Assembly (NCBI RefSeq): GCF_030409605.1
Contig: NZ_JAUFQG010000006.1
Span: forward strand, 1,178,001 to 1,242,000
DNA length: 64,000 bases
From: Simiduia curdlanivorans
GTDB taxonomy: Bacteria; Pseudomonadota; Gammaproteobacteria; Pseudomonadales; Cellvibrionaceae
Reading direction: 5' to 3'
Below the pieces are notes generated by a model. It was not told the DNA's origin. It saw nothing but the letters and a program-made list of their open reading frames with translations, and searched no databases. Of the stretch, positions 43,678 through 52,319 are shown piece after piece. Position 1 is the first letter of the stretch. Each line of letters begins with the position of its first letter. The position numbers and the translations under genes are program-made.

Positions 43678-44352
43678 TTAAATCAGCTCGGCGTCAAAGA
43701 TAATGGATAAAGGTTGGCACGAATCTAACGCCCTAGGCTCGATAGTATTAACAATAGTAAACCCATTGTGAGCAAACAGCGCTTTCCAAGTCTCAAGGGT
43801 GCGGAAATACCAAGGCGCTGGAGCACAAAAATCAGAATTAAACCCCGCCCAAGAACCCTCGCGCCAACCATCCTTATAGGCAGCCGCGCCACAACCGGCA
43901 ATGGGATGAAGGGTTTGAACAACCAATCGCCCCTTAGGGTTTAGCAACGAGGGGATGTGTTGAAATAAATGATGGACCGAGTTTTCACCCAGTAACGAAA
44001 AATTACAAACCACAAGATCAAAGGCTTCCTGCAAGGCCGTGAACGATGTCTGTTCATAGGACATCTCGCGGAAACGCCCGAGGCCATGTTTACTCGCTAT
44101 TTCAATAAACGCGGGAATGACATCCACACCCAACGCGTCAATACCGTTCGCCGCCAAGGCCCGAACCAGCCAACCCTCGCCACAGCCAACATCGAGAAGG
44201 GTCTTTGGCTTGCAGGCATTGATTGCATCAACGATTGCTGTGTTTGTCACTAGCACTCGCGATTCAATTTCACCCTTAGCGATAGCCGCCACCCAAGGCT
44301 TAACATTCAACTGCCAAGACGTAATGATTTGCTGTTCAGGTGATATTTTCAT
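43678..44352 (-). CDS. SAM-dependent class I methyltransferase
   Basis: 224 residues. IITSWQLNVKPWVAAIAKGE, motif I TLLDVGCGEGWLVRALA, GVDVIPAFIEIA, VVCNFSLLGE (motif II) and LNPKGRLVVQTLHP (motif III). The insert AYKDGWREGSWAGF and the end FTIVNTIEPR are typical of an uncharacterised subfamily. Substrate unknown. It is downstream of the broken LysE gene. The 295-base gap between it and tetR holds nothing that I recognise. Confidence 0.85.
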   Translation of the reverse strand: MKISPEQQIITSWQLNVKPWVAAIAKGEIESRVLVTNTAIVDAINACKPKTLLDVGCGEGWLVRALAANGIDALGVDVIPAFIEIASKHGLGRFREMSYEQTSFTALQEAFDLVVCNFSLLGENSVHHLFQHIPSLLNPKGRLVVQTLHPIAGCGAAAYKDGWREGSWAGFNSDFCAPAPWYFRTLETWKALFAHNGFTIVNTIEPRALDSCQPLSIIFDAELI

Positions 44353-44402
44353 GGAACGGCCCAGTAAAGATTAACGGCGGCACAGGAAACCACGGCCATT
44401 TG

Positions 44403-45022
44403 CTAACCGGCCTTTTGCATCGACGCCGTAACAACCCCGGCACCCATGAGCATCGAACCGCTCAGTCGGTTAAAGCCACGCTAGAATTTTTTCGACCTCA
44501 CTTTACTGCGCAAATAACCGGAGAACTGGGCATAAAAAAACGCGCTCATCGCAGACGCGAGTAGAAAGGAAAGCGCTAAAATAGCCATTTGCGGCGTTAC
44601 CGGCTCAGCGGTATTGATGAACAAAGGAAAAAGGCAATAAAGAAAATAATGCCCTTTGGGTTTAGAGCGGTAACAACTAACGCCTCCTTAAACACACTGC
44701 CGCTATTAGACATGGCCAGATCTGTATGCTCATCACTTAGCTGGGTACGCCAGGCTTTGATGCCGATATAAATCAAGTAGGCTGCGGCGACCCATTTAAA
44801 AATGCCAAATAAAACCGCATAGGTTGCCAACAAAGCCCCCAAACCCACGAAAGAGATAGCCATCGCTATAACATCGCCAGACAGTACACCGGCCACCAAA
44901 GGGATAACCGACCCCTTGCCGTGGTTCAAAGACTTCCCCAGCACAAGAAGCACTGTTGGCCCTGGAGAGAAACACAGCAATGCCGATGCCAGTAAAAACG
45001 AAATCCAAGCGTCGATAGCCAT
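44403..45022 (-). pseudogene. LysE family exporter, inactivated by frameshift and nonsense mutation
   Basis: The open part (141 codons) starts MAIDAWISFLLASALLCFSPGPTV and runs normally to ALNPKGIIFFIAFF, the LysE signature before PLFI. There a five-T run on the minus strand (44628-44632) lacks one T; the other frame continues PLFINTAEPVTPQMAILAL, SFLLASAMSAFFYAQ, then meets TAG at 44481-44483 where CAG would fit, and resumes RGFNRLSGSMLMGAGVV to a stop at 44403. The repaired gene would be about 206 residues, exactly family length. Two lesions imply decay, not a sequencing slip. The intact LysE gene next door may make it dispensable. Confidence 0.88.
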
Positions 45023-45095
45023 GCTTAAGCTCCTTCTAACTTAACTTTAACAAGCTCCCAGTGACTTTAGCACCGCGCATCATCCATAGACTATG

Positions 45096-45124
45096 GTGAA
45101 GCCGCAATTATTTTACGGCTTCAC
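45096..45124 (-). terminator. Hairpin at the 3' end of the intact LysE gene
   Basis: GTGAAGCCG and CGGCTTCAC form a nine-pair stem with an 11-base loop that contains the stop codon of the gene. No U-run follows; it could be a transcript-end stabiliser or weak terminator. Confidence 0.45.
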
Positions 45125-45730
45125 AATGAGATAGACACCGGCTCCTACCATAACGCCACCGGCGCTAGCATTTACGGCGCTCAGTGTTTTGGTGCCTTGA
45201 ACGAGCGAGACAAGCTTCCCGGCTGCGTAAGCATAACCCAACTTTACGCCTCCAACTGTAACAATGGTTAAAGCCACAATTATTGCAATATCTGAAGCGG
45301 TTGCGCCGGCTGGATCGACAAAGGCAGGAAAGAAACTGGCATAAAATAATATAGCCTTAACATCACCCAAGGTGAGGAACAAACCAGAAAAGAAACTCGC
45401 CGCCAAGGTAGACGCTGGCCGAACTGAACCTACTCGCTGCAACGATGCACGCGACTTCATGAGACTGATACCGAACCAGATGAGATAGGCGCCGGCCAAA
45501 CATTTTACGAGGACGAAAAAGCTTCCCATCACCTCTGCTAACGCGGCCACACCGAGCATTGCGAGAAGAACAAAAACAAGATCGCCAACAACAATGCCAG
45601 CCGCAACCGCACAGCCATTCAAAAAGCCGGCCGCAGATGACCGCGCAATGACCAATGCAACGCTGGTGCTCGGAACCAGAGCTAGCACTGTCATTGCTAC
45701 GAACAACGTTACTATTTCGATGAGGTTCAT
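45113..45730 (-). CDS. LysE family amino-acid exporter
   Basis: 205 residues, six membrane segments. LIEIVTLFVAMTVLALVPST at the start, AAGIVVGDLVFVLLAMLGVAA, YLIWFGISLMKS, SFFSGLFLTLGDVKAILFYA, AYAAGKLV. This matches the LysE/RhtB fold, but LVPSTSVA replaces the usual PGP and GDVKAIL replaces NPK, so substrate choice may differ from lysine or homoserine. It lies between the broken LysE gene and the cassette array; attC-like boxes occur 25 bases upstream, so it may itself once have been captured. Confidence 0.88.
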   Translation of the reverse strand: MNLIEIVTLFVAMTVLALVPSTSVALVIARSSAAGFLNGCAVAAGIVVGDLVFVLLAMLGVAALAEVMGSFFVLVKCLAGAYLIWFGISLMKSRASLQRVGSVRPASTLAASFFSGLFLTLGDVKAILFYASFFPAFVDPAGATASDIAIIVALTIVTVGGVKLGYAYAAGKLVSLVQGTKTLSAVNASAGGVMVGAGVYLIVKP

Positions 45731-45755
45731 AATTACCTCTAATATTTAAACCGTC

Positions 45756-45828
45756 ACCTAACGTCCATGACAGCCGAGAGCACTAGCGAGTCGAGGCCGA
45801 CAGGCAGGATTAGTTGCGTTTGTTAAAC
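45756..45828 (-). repeat. Possible degenerate attC recombination site
   Basis: Read on the minus strand, GTTTAAC and GTTAGGT at the two ends match the R'' and R' core boxes (RYYYAAC, GTTRRRY) and are 73 bases apart. The stop codon of the upstream cassette gene lies inside the first box, as in integron cassettes. The internal arms pair poorly, unlike the two sites upstream. Confidence 0.4.
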
Positions 45829-46212
45829 GCTGAACTGAATTCCAGCTCTGAGCCCAACATAGATTATACCTACAGCCAGAATTAATGAACAAAAAGCCAG
45901 CGGCAGATAAAGTCGATATTGGCCATACTTTACTCTACTTGCGGTAGCCACAACAAAAGAAAAAACAGAAAGCAATACCGCGGAGGCTAAAGCTATAGCG
46001 ATCGCACGAACTTCAGTAACGCCATCATCACCTGGAACCATAGTAGGCTCGTGATATTCAACCCCTGCCTGAACAGTTGATGATATTGCTGCGATTTTTT
46101 GAGCTAATTGGAATTCACTTCCATCTAGCCTTAACCAATATCCCATTGATGCAAAAAGTATCGCTAGAGAGCTCGCAATAAGCACAAGACATATTTTCGG
46201 CACGATATTCAT
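45823..46212 (-). CDS. Integron cassette gene: small membrane protein
   Basis: 129 residues from the ATG at 46212, six bases after the core box of the preceding attC site; the frame reads through the attC itself to 46290, which is not coding. Three hydrophobic segments: IVPKICLVLIASSLAILFASM, IAIALASAVLLSVFSFVVA and LYLPLAFCSLILAVGIIYV. A short loop (YHEPTMVPGDDGVTEV) lies between the first two. No recognised domain. Such small orphan membrane proteins are common cassette cargo. Confidence 0.7.
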   Translation of the reverse strand: MNIVPKICLVLIASSLAILFASMGYWLRLDGSEFQLAQKIAAISSTVQAGVEYHEPTMVPGDDGVTEVRAIAIALASAVLLSVFSFVVATASRVKYGQYRLYLPLAFCSLILAVGIIYVGLRAGIQFSV

Positions 46213-46217
46213 AGAAC

Positions 46218-46334
46218 GTTTAACGCCTTTGTCAGTTACGTTTTGGTTGTAGTGGATTTTTGTGCAAAAATGGCCGAAGGCCATGCACAAAAAGGAGCGA
46301 AAACCAAAACGTCAACTGGACAAACTTGTTAGGA
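46218..46334 (-). repeat. attC site 1 (integron recombination site)
   Basis: 117 bases. On the minus strand it begins with CCTAACAAG and ends with GGCGTTAAAC (core box GTTAAAC). The arms share TTTGTC, AGTT and ACGTTTTGG. One arm has two extra unpaired bases (C and G), the extrahelical bases typical of folded attC. The hairpin tip is TGGCC...GGCCA. ORFs abut both ends. Confidence 0.88.
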
Positions 46335-46338
46335 ATTT

Positions 46339-46692
46339 TTAGTCCCATGTAGGCGGCCACCCATTAATTATGCCAATCACCACACCAGCAACAAATACAA
46401 TAATTGTTACCCAGTACCCGATAACCATAGGTAACCTGAATAGACTACAGAAGCCAATACCAGGGCCACTACCAGATGATAGATAAGATTTACTTTGTAG
46501 GTATTTTACAGTTGGCCAAGCACTAATAAAGCTTTGATCACTCCAAATAGTCGGATTACCTGCATGATACCACTGATCTCTATATTTACTTTTTAGACGC
46601 AATAAAAAAATCCACTGTATAACGCTAGTAAAAAGCATTGTAGAGATTACAACAACAATCGCATGAGCAGTTGGATGGTTAGTTATTTCCAT
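46339..46692 (-). CDS. Integron cassette gene: hypothetical membrane protein
   Basis: 117 residues from the ATG at 46692, seven bases after the attC 2 core box; the frame continues through attC 2 to 46788 but that part is repeat. Two hydrophobic segments (AIVVVISTMLFTSVIQWIFLL and LPMVIGYWVTIIVFVAGVVIG). The loop between (SKYRDQWYHAGNPTIWSDQSF) is hydrophilic. No family recognised. Flanked by attC sites on both sides, so it is a complete cassette. Confidence 0.72.
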   Translation of the reverse strand: MEITNHPTAHAIVVVISTMLFTSVIQWIFLLRLKSKYRDQWYHAGNPTIWSDQSFISAWPTVKYLQSKSYLSSGSGPGIGFCSLFRLPMVIGYWVTIIVFVAGVVIGIINGWPPTWD

Positions 46693-46698
46693 GCGTAT

Positions 46699-46804
46699 TC
46701 CTAACGCCTGCATTTGCGGCTTGGATTTACTGGCGGCTTTTTTGCCGCGCAGCGCGAAAAAGGTGACAGTAAAACCAAGTCCTTGCAAGATGCACTTGTT
46801 ATGT
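46699..46804 (-). repeat. attC site 2 (integron recombination site)
   Basis: 106 bases. On the minus strand it starts ATAACAAGTGCA and ends CAGGCGTTAGGA. The arms share TAAC, TGCAT, CTTGG and TTTACTG, with extrahelical bases in one arm, and a Gly/Cys-rich tip (CGCGCTGCGCGGC). Same architecture as attC 1. Confidence 0.88.
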
Positions 46805-46809
46805 TTTGA

Positions 46810-47247
46810 TTAGTTCTCACGTACCAAGCCTAAAAACATTTCTTCGACATCAACTTTACACCACTCTTCACCGGCATAATTATTTACGTAGATATTTAAA
46901 CCCGACTTCTTAACTTGCTCTGAAATGTGATGATGTAGAAAAGCAACTATACCAATCTGAGCATCGATTGCTGTGAAGCCTTGGATAATATTTTTATCTG
47001 TAATTGCACCGGAGATTTCGATGCCCGTATAAATATATTGTATTTTCTTGAGAGCGCCATCGATTTCAGCTTCTTGGACTTTTTCAACGGTTTGCCATAT
47101 TGAAATATCAATTGGAAAGAGCTTACGTTTAGTTTTACCAAGCATAACAGTGCTTACAGAGGCTGGCTCACCAATGAAATACTGTTCAGGGTTTTCATAG
47201 TCTATGTACATGCAAATTCCATTTTTGAAACATAACAGTTTATTCAT
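46810..47247 (-). CDS. Integron cassette gene: hypothetical soluble protein
   Basis: 145 residues, no signal or membrane segment. N-terminus NKLLCFKNGICMYIDYENPE, middle LFPIDISIWQTVEKVQEAEI, then QYIYTGIEISGAITDKN and EMFLGLVREN. Similar composition to phage or cassette immunity proteins, but I recognise no domain. The stop is five bases before attC 2, so it is the cargo of that cassette. No attC or attI was found before it: it is the array edge. Base composition is more AT-rich than the host genes nearby. Confidence 0.68.
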   Translation of the reverse strand: MNKLLCFKNGICMYIDYENPEQYFIGEPASVSTVMLGKTKRKLFPIDISIWQTVEKVQEAEIDGALKKIQYIYTGIEISGAITDKNIIQGFTAIDAQIGIVAFLHHHISEQVKKSGLNIYVNNYAGEEWCKVDVEEMFLGLVREN

Positions 47248-47841
47248 AAGACGCCGACAATATATTTTCTTGAGCTGTTTTTCACTCTATATTTCGTAAG
47301 CGTTTGATTTAATTAATTTTATCAGTATACCCAGTAAACATTGAAAAAGTTTTTGAACCCATCAACTGAAAAACTGGCGCTATATATTTTCTAGAATGAT
47401 TTCAAATATACATCACAAGCCTTTAATTTACATAGAATTTTCCTTACCAAACCAAGTTACCTAAAAAAGGAAAACTAAGCCATGGCTGCTGAAAAACGGG
47501 ATTAACCGGCTGATATTATTGGGAAATCATTCTTGTGCCTAGCTAAATCGGCTATCGCTTCGGCTTTGAACTTACCCTAGCAGGCTGGCGAAGCCTAGCT
47601 ATTAGAAGGCGCTTGTCGACATAAGTGCAGTTGCCAGAAATTCTGTATCAAGGTTGGGTAACAGAGGATAGATTTCCCAATTTGTAAGCAAACGGCGGCA
47701 CTGACTCATATAAGTTTGCTCGCCCCTCTATATGGCCTGCTCCATCCACCTTCAAGCCCATTGCCAAGCCGCGTTACTGCACCCTATTCGCTTAACTCAA
47801 TCAGTAACGGCTAATTCGAATTTCTGTACAATAGGCCAAAA
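47248..47841. other. Gene-free AT-rich stretch at the array edge
   Basis: About 600 bases with no convincing gene, no integrase fragment, and no further attC-like pair of core boxes. Short inverted repeats occur (for example CCTAGCTAAATCGGC) but none is compelling. Confidence 0.5.
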
Positions 47842-47862
47842 TTGACCTTCAGAGACAAACCC

Positions 47863-48543
47863 GTGCCAGACAATTACCTTACCGATGCCGATATCTCATT
47901 TATTGATGACATGCTAGAAAAGTATGGTGCCGAGGACTCCATAGGCAATTTTTCTGAACTTGATGGCTTTCTCACCGCGCTCGTTTCCGGCCCAGAGATG
48001 ATCATGCCGAGCCAATGGATGCCTTGGATCTGGGGCGACGAGCAAGACCAGCCGACCTGGGAAACAGACGCCGAGGCAACGCGGTTCTTTGAGCTGTTAC
48101 TGCGCGCCATGAATGACAACGCTACAAACCTCATGGACGCGCCCAGTAACTTTCAACCAATGTTCGAAAACTTTTCTACCCAAAGCCAAGAGCAGTGGTT
48201 TCTTGCCACTTGGTGCCTAGGCTATTTACGCGCGGTGTTTATTTGCGATTGGCCGGAAATACCCGAGGAGTTTAGCCACTGGTTAGCCCTTATAGAACAA
48301 CAAAGTTTTGAAGAACAGGCCGATCAATTATTAGCCGATGGTTTAGATGCGCAGGAAGAGATGGCGAGTGAACTAACCATAGCCGCGCTTATGTTGCATC
48401 GTTATTGGCTAGAGCAACGGCTACCCGCTCCAGTGCCGCAGATAAGCCCGAGCCAGCCGCTACGCGCCGGGCCAAAGGTAGGCCGCAACGACCCCTGCCC
48501 CTGTGGCAGCGGCAAGAAATTTAAGCAATGCTGCCTCCATTAA
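47863..48543 (+). CDS. UPF0149/YecA-like protein with C-terminal SEC-C zinc motif
   Basis: 226 residues from a GTG at 47863 with AGAGACAAA upstream; a TTG at 47842 (adds seven residues) is also possible. YecA-type helical domain: SELDGFLTALVSGPEMIMPSQW, MPWIWG, TWCLGYLRAVF, then the linker and a SEC-C metal-binding end VGRNDPCPCGSGKKFKQCC with the CPC...CC ligands. SEC-C domains occur on SecA and proteins of stress or nucleic-acid metabolism. Role unknown. The AEC transporter follows after 21 bases. Confidence 0.88.
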   Translation: MPDNYLTDADISFIDDMLEKYGAEDSIGNFSELDGFLTALVSGPEMIMPSQWMPWIWGDEQDQPTWETDAEATRFFELLLRAMNDNATNLMDAPSNFQPMFENFSTQSQEQWFLATWCLGYLRAVFICDWPEIPEEFSHWLALIEQQSFEEQADQLLADGLDAQEEMASELTIAALMLHRYWLEQRLPAPVPQISPSQPLRAGPKVGRNDPCPCGSGKKFKQCCLH

Positions 48544-48564
48544 AGCACGGACGATGATCGTTTT

Positions 48565-49524
48565 ATGACTAGCCCCTACCTGCTCGCCATTGAATTTACC
48601 TTATCGGTAACAGCACCGATTTTTCTAATTGTCTTTCTCGGTTTATTTTTAAAGCGCACCGGGCGAATTAACGATGAATTTATTGGCATAGCGTCGAAGC
48701 TGGTGTTTAACCTTTGCCTGCCCTTATTGATGTTTTTTGCCATTATTCAAAGCGACATTGATTGGCAGCAACAACATAACCTAGCGCTGTTCTCAGCAAC
48801 CGCCGCCACTCTGAGCTTCTTTATTTTTTGGTGGCTGGCACAAAAATTTATTGCCGCGCCGGAAGATAGGGGCGTAGCAGTACAAAGCGCCTTCCGCAGC
48901 AACTTAGGCATTATGGGTATTGCCCTTTGCGCCAAAGCCTTTGCCGAACCCGGCTTGGCAGTTGCAGCGCTGATACTCGCCGTGGTTACACCTATTTACA
49001 ACGTGCTATCCATTTATGCACTTACTCGCAGCTTAACCGCGAACGCCAGCATGCACTGGGGAAAGTTGCTGCTCGGCATTTTAAAGAACCCTTTAATCCT
49101 TTCCATTGGCTTAGCCTTCGTTTTTGTGGCGTTCGATATAAAACTGCCGACGTTTCTCGAAGATACCGGCCGCTACCTCAGCCGCATGACCCTGCCATTG
49201 GCACTCATCACCATCGGCGGTAGCCTATCCCTTTCGGCACTGCGCAACGCTAGCGCCCTCTCGGCCTGGGTAGTGTTTGCGAAAATCGTGCTAGTGCCGG
49301 TATCCATCACCGGCTGCGCCTGGCTGTTAGGCTTTAGGGGCATCGAGCTGGGCTGTATTTTGCTGATGTTCGCAAGCCCTACGGCCGCCGCGGCATTTGT
49401 CATGACCCGCGCCATCGGCGGCAACCACCACCTGGCATCAAATACCATTGCCATCAGTACACTGGCCAGCGCCCTTACCATTAGTACGTTTCTTTACGGC
49501 CTAAACCTCGCCGGCATTTTTTAA
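48565..49524 (+). CDS. AEC family permease (auxin-efflux-carrier type)
   Basis: 319 residues, about ten hydrophobic segments: VTAPIFLIVFLGLFLKRTG, KLVFNLCLPLLMFFAIIQSD, FRSNLGIMGIALCAKAF, IGLAFVFVAFDIKLP, LPLALITIGGSLSL, CILLMFASPTAAAAFVMTRA. The internal FNLCLPLLMF and ASPTAAAAF are hallmarks. The family exports or takes up carboxylates such as malate; substrate unknown. Downstream 465 bases carry the laminarinase control region. Confidence 0.9.
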   Translation: MTSPYLLAIEFTLSVTAPIFLIVFLGLFLKRTGRINDEFIGIASKLVFNLCLPLLMFFAIIQSDIDWQQQHNLALFSATAATLSFFIFWWLAQKFIAAPEDRGVAVQSAFRSNLGIMGIALCAKAFAEPGLAVAALILAVVTPIYNVLSIYALTRSLTANASMHWGKLLLGILKNPLILSIGLAFVFVAFDIKLPTFLEDTGRYLSRMTLPLALITIGGSLSLSALRNASALSAWVVFAKIVLVPVSITGCAWLLGFRGIELGCILLMFASPTAAAAFVMTRAIGGNHHLASNTIAISTLASALTISTFLYGLNLAGIF

Positions 49525-49810
49525 TTAATGGAGACTCATACTAAGTAAAACCGTTGCATTGTTTTAAATGATAGAAATTCAAACACGACCGATTAAGCAC
49601 TAACCGCAGCGCTACAGGCCAAGCGGTAAAACCACCCGCACCCATCACCCATATAGCAACCCAAGACAAGCGTGCAACGCCGCCTGCCTCAAGCCAGCAT
49701 TAGGTACCCTCGTCTAGGTTACATTTATTTTATTTGCCCTAGCCGCCAAGCCTTACACCATCAGATTTACACGCCATTTGGGCTTATGAAACAAACCATT
49801 TTCAAAATGT

Positions 49811-49857
49811 AAGCGCTTTACTTCGGGAAAAAGCTGCAAGATGATGACAACGTTGTC
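49811..49857 (+). promoter_or_regulatory. Operators before the laminarinase gene
   Basis: GACAACGTTGTC at 49846-49857 is identical to the second chitinase operator at 25162. AAGCGCTT at 49811-49818, 34 bases upstream, is another palindrome with a central CG. Both fit LacI-family sites. No matching regulator gene is in the window. The rest of the 49525-49988 gap shows no gene. Confidence 0.62.
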
Positions 49858-49988
49858 GGTTTTCGGTGCGCTTATGACTCGCTAACCCTGTGCGCTGCTG
49901 CCAACGCCCAAATAGGTTTGACCGCCCTAGGCTGCGGCCAGTTTGTGAAGGGAAGTCATCAATAATAATGTCACACAGGAATTTAACC

Positions 49989-51503
49989 ATGATGTTTTCT
50001 AATGCAAAACACCTGTTGTCGCTGGTCATAGGCGCCTGCCTACTCGGCCCCCTTGGCGCACAAGCCGCCACTTTTCAAGCTGAAGATTACGACCTCTTTT
50101 TTGACACCTCGCCTGGTAACTCTGGCGGTGCTTACCGCGCCGACGATGTCGATATAGAAGCCAGCACCGATACCGGCGGTGGGCATAATGTGGGCTGGAT
50201 TGAACAAGGCGAATGGCTGGTTTATCAAAACCTTAACATCCCTACTACCGGCGCTTATAAAATTCGCCTACGCGTAGCTAGCCCATCCGGCGCCACAGCC
50301 TCTACCGATTTAAACGGCGGCGGCATTGTTTTAGGTAACATAAACATTCCCGCCACGGGCGGCTGGCAAAGCTGGCAAACCGTGGAGATTACCAAAACAA
50401 TTAACGCCGGCACCTACAACTTAGGCGTGTTCGCGCAAACCGGAAACTGGAATTTCAACTGGATAGAAGTGGTTGCCGTGGGCGGCAATGCATCAGGCAA
50501 TGTGGTGATCAACCAACACTGCAACCACACCGGCTGGTCGGTAGGATTAGACGTGGGCTCTTACACCCTCGGCAATTTACAGGCGCGCGGTTTTGTTAAC
50601 GATGACGCCTCATCGCTATTGGTGCAGCCAGGCTATGAGGCGGTACTGTTTCAAGACAACAACTTCACCGGCAGCTCATTGGTGGTGAAAGCCAGCGATG
50701 GTTGCTTGGTGAACGAAGGCTTCAACGATTTAGCCAGCTCCATTATCGTGCGCAAAACCGGCGCCAATAATAATTTAGCTTGGGCCGATGAATTCGACAG
50801 CATCAACACCAATAACTGGACCTTTGAAACCGGTGGTGGTGGCTGGGGTAACAATGAACTCCAGTACTACACCAACGGGCAAAATGCGTCTATCCAATAC
50901 GACCCGGCAGCAGGCAGTAATGTACTGGTATTAGAAGCCAAAAAAGGCAACCCGGCCAATTATAATTGTTGGTACGGCAGCTGTACTTACACCTCCACCC
51001 GCATGATCACTCGGGATAAAAAATCCTTCAAATACGGGCGTATAGAAGCGCGACTTAAGTTGCCACAAACTCAGGGCATTTGGCCCGCCTTTTGGGCTTT
51101 AGGCAACGCCTTTGGCAGCCAGGGTTGGCCGCAGGGCGGTGAAATCGACATTATGGAACACGTCGGTTACGAGCCGACCTTAACCCACGGCGCGCTACAC
51201 GGCCCCGGTTACTCGGGCAACACGCCCATTACCGGCACTCACAACTTAGGTGAAAATGTAAACGCCAACTATCACGTTTACGCGGTGGAATGGAGCACAT
51301 CGGAAATTCGCTGGTTTGTAGACGGCCATAATTTCTATACCGCCAGCCGCGCGCAAGTTGAACAGTACGGCCAGTGGGTGTACGACCAACCTTTCTGGTT
51401 ACTGCTGAACGTCGCCGTGGGTGGCAACTGGCCCGGCAGCCCAGACGGCAGCTCAACCTTTCCACAGAAAATGCTAGTGGATTATGTTCGGGTTTATCAG
51501 TAA
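49989..51503 (+). CDS. Secreted laminarinase: CBM6 - beta/gamma-crystallin - GH16
   Basis: 504 residues from the ATG at 49989, which has CAGGAATTTAACC before it; the frame is open further upstream without similarity. Signal peptide 1-26. CBM6 at about 28-166 (FQAEDYDLFFDTSPGNSGG, GWIEQGEWLVYQNLNIP). A beta/gamma-crystallin fold at 172-257 with two calcium motifs NDDASS (204-209) and NDLASS (246-251). GH16 at about 262-504 with the catalytic GEIDIMEH (Glu385, Asp387, Glu390) and the ending KMLVDYVRVYQ of GH16 laminarinases. It cleaves beta-1,3-glucans. Domain order is unusual. Likely co-regulated with the chitinases. Confidence 0.93.
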   Translation: MMFSNAKHLLSLVIGACLLGPLGAQAATFQAEDYDLFFDTSPGNSGGAYRADDVDIEASTDTGGGHNVGWIEQGEWLVYQNLNIPTTGAYKIRLRVASPSGATASTDLNGGGIVLGNINIPATGGWQSWQTVEITKTINAGTYNLGVFAQTGNWNFNWIEVVAVGGNASGNVVINQHCNHTGWSVGLDVGSYTLGNLQARGFVNDDASSLLVQPGYEAVLFQDNNFTGSSLVVKASDGCLVNEGFNDLASSIIVRKTGANNNLAWADEFDSINTNNWTFETGGGGWGNNELQYYTNGQNASIQYDPAAGSNVLVLEAKKGNPANYNCWYGSCTYTSTRMITRDKKSFKYGRIEARLKLPQTQGIWPAFWALGNAFGSQGWPQGGEIDIMEHVGYEPTLTHGALHGPGYSGNTPITGTHNLGENVNANYHVYAVEWSTSEIRWFVDGHNFYTASRAQVEQYGQWVYDQPFWLLLNVAVGGNWPGSPDGSSTFPQKMLVDYVRVYQ

Positions 51504-51533
51504 CAGCGTTAAGCAGTAACTAACGCATAAGAG

Positions 51534-51566
51534 AAAGGCCATTTTTTCAAATGGCCTTTTGAATTT
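51534..51566 (+). terminator. Terminator after the laminarinase
   Basis: AAAGGCCATTT-TTTC-AAATGGCCTTT is a perfect eleven-pair stem followed by TGAATTTATT. Plus-strand terminator, also usable on the minus strand. Confidence 0.8.
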
Positions 51567-51610
51567 ATTGATCACGTCAAAAGCACGTTAACTCAACCTA
51601 AACAGCCTGC

Positions 51611-52234
51611 TTAAGCTGAGGCGCGCTGGTCGTAATAGGCCTTAATTTTAGGCTCGTTAACAATCTGTTGCGCATGTGCCAGTATGGTTGGCGCCAACTC
51701 TTGCACTAAATCCGTAGGAATATGATCGAGCTGACCGGAACACAACCAACGGGTGGTCACAAACACTTTTAAATCCGCAACGGAGAGTTGATTGCCGGCA
51801 AAATACTTTTTGCCCTGTTTTACCAAACGCGCTTCTAACCATTGAATGTAAGTAGTTAACGGGCCATTGACCAACGCTTCGCGCGTGGTTTTTAGTGCAT
51901 CGCCAGTTAAGCCAAAGGTGGCCACCAGCTTATGGGTCATATCTTCGATCACATCCATCACTTCATCGCATAACAACGCTTGGTAATCATCAGCAGGGTA
52001 GAGACCGGCTTGCTTACCAAAATACCGGCACAAGGCGGTGGACTGGGTTAGGGTTTGGCCATCAATGTCTACTGTAGGCACCTGACCAAAGGGCGTGCTT
52101 TTACGGACTTCGGCAAACTCGGGAAAGGTAAAGCGATGATCTTCAAAGGGCAAACCCGCGCAGTGCAGCGCCAAGCGAATTGGCTCACCGCGGCCACCAT
52201 CAACGTCGAAATAAGTCACTTTAATTTTTGGCAT
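51611..52234 (-). CDS. Glutathione S-transferase, sigma-like
   Basis: 207 residues from the ATG at 52234. Thioredoxin-like N-terminus KVTYFDVDGGRGEPIRLAL with the catalytic Tyr, FGQVPTVDIDGQTLTQSTAL, RYFGKQAGLY, then the helical domain ending in FVTTRWL and KAYYDQRA. The DGGRGEPIRLAL motif is that of sigma-class enzymes. It conjugates glutathione to electrophiles or isomerises. Substrate unknown. Ends convergent with the laminarinase. Confidence 0.9.
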   Translation of the reverse strand: MPKIKVTYFDVDGGRGEPIRLALHCAGLPFEDHRFTFPEFAEVRKSTPFGQVPTVDIDGQTLTQSTALCRYFGKQAGLYPADDYQALLCDEVMDVIEDMTHKLVATFGLTGDALKTTREALVNGPLTTYIQWLEARLVKQGKKYFAGNQLSVADLKVFVTTRWLCSGQLDHIPTDLVQELAPTILAHAQQIVNEPKIKAYYDQRASA

Positions 52235-52319
52235 TTCAATCTCCATATTAACCAGGTTACGAACAGGGTTGAACGGTTTGATAAATTATTGCTAAACAAA
52301 AACCTATTGAATTAAAACG

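Noticed and set aside
44340..44402. Extra attC site after the broken LysE gene (GGTTAG and CCGTTAATC)
   Set aside because: Core boxes do not fit RYYYAAC/GTTRRRY and the arms do not pair.
47248..47841. Search for an integrase or attI beside the cassettes
   Set aside because: No frame resembles a tyrosine recombinase and no attI-like box pair is present.
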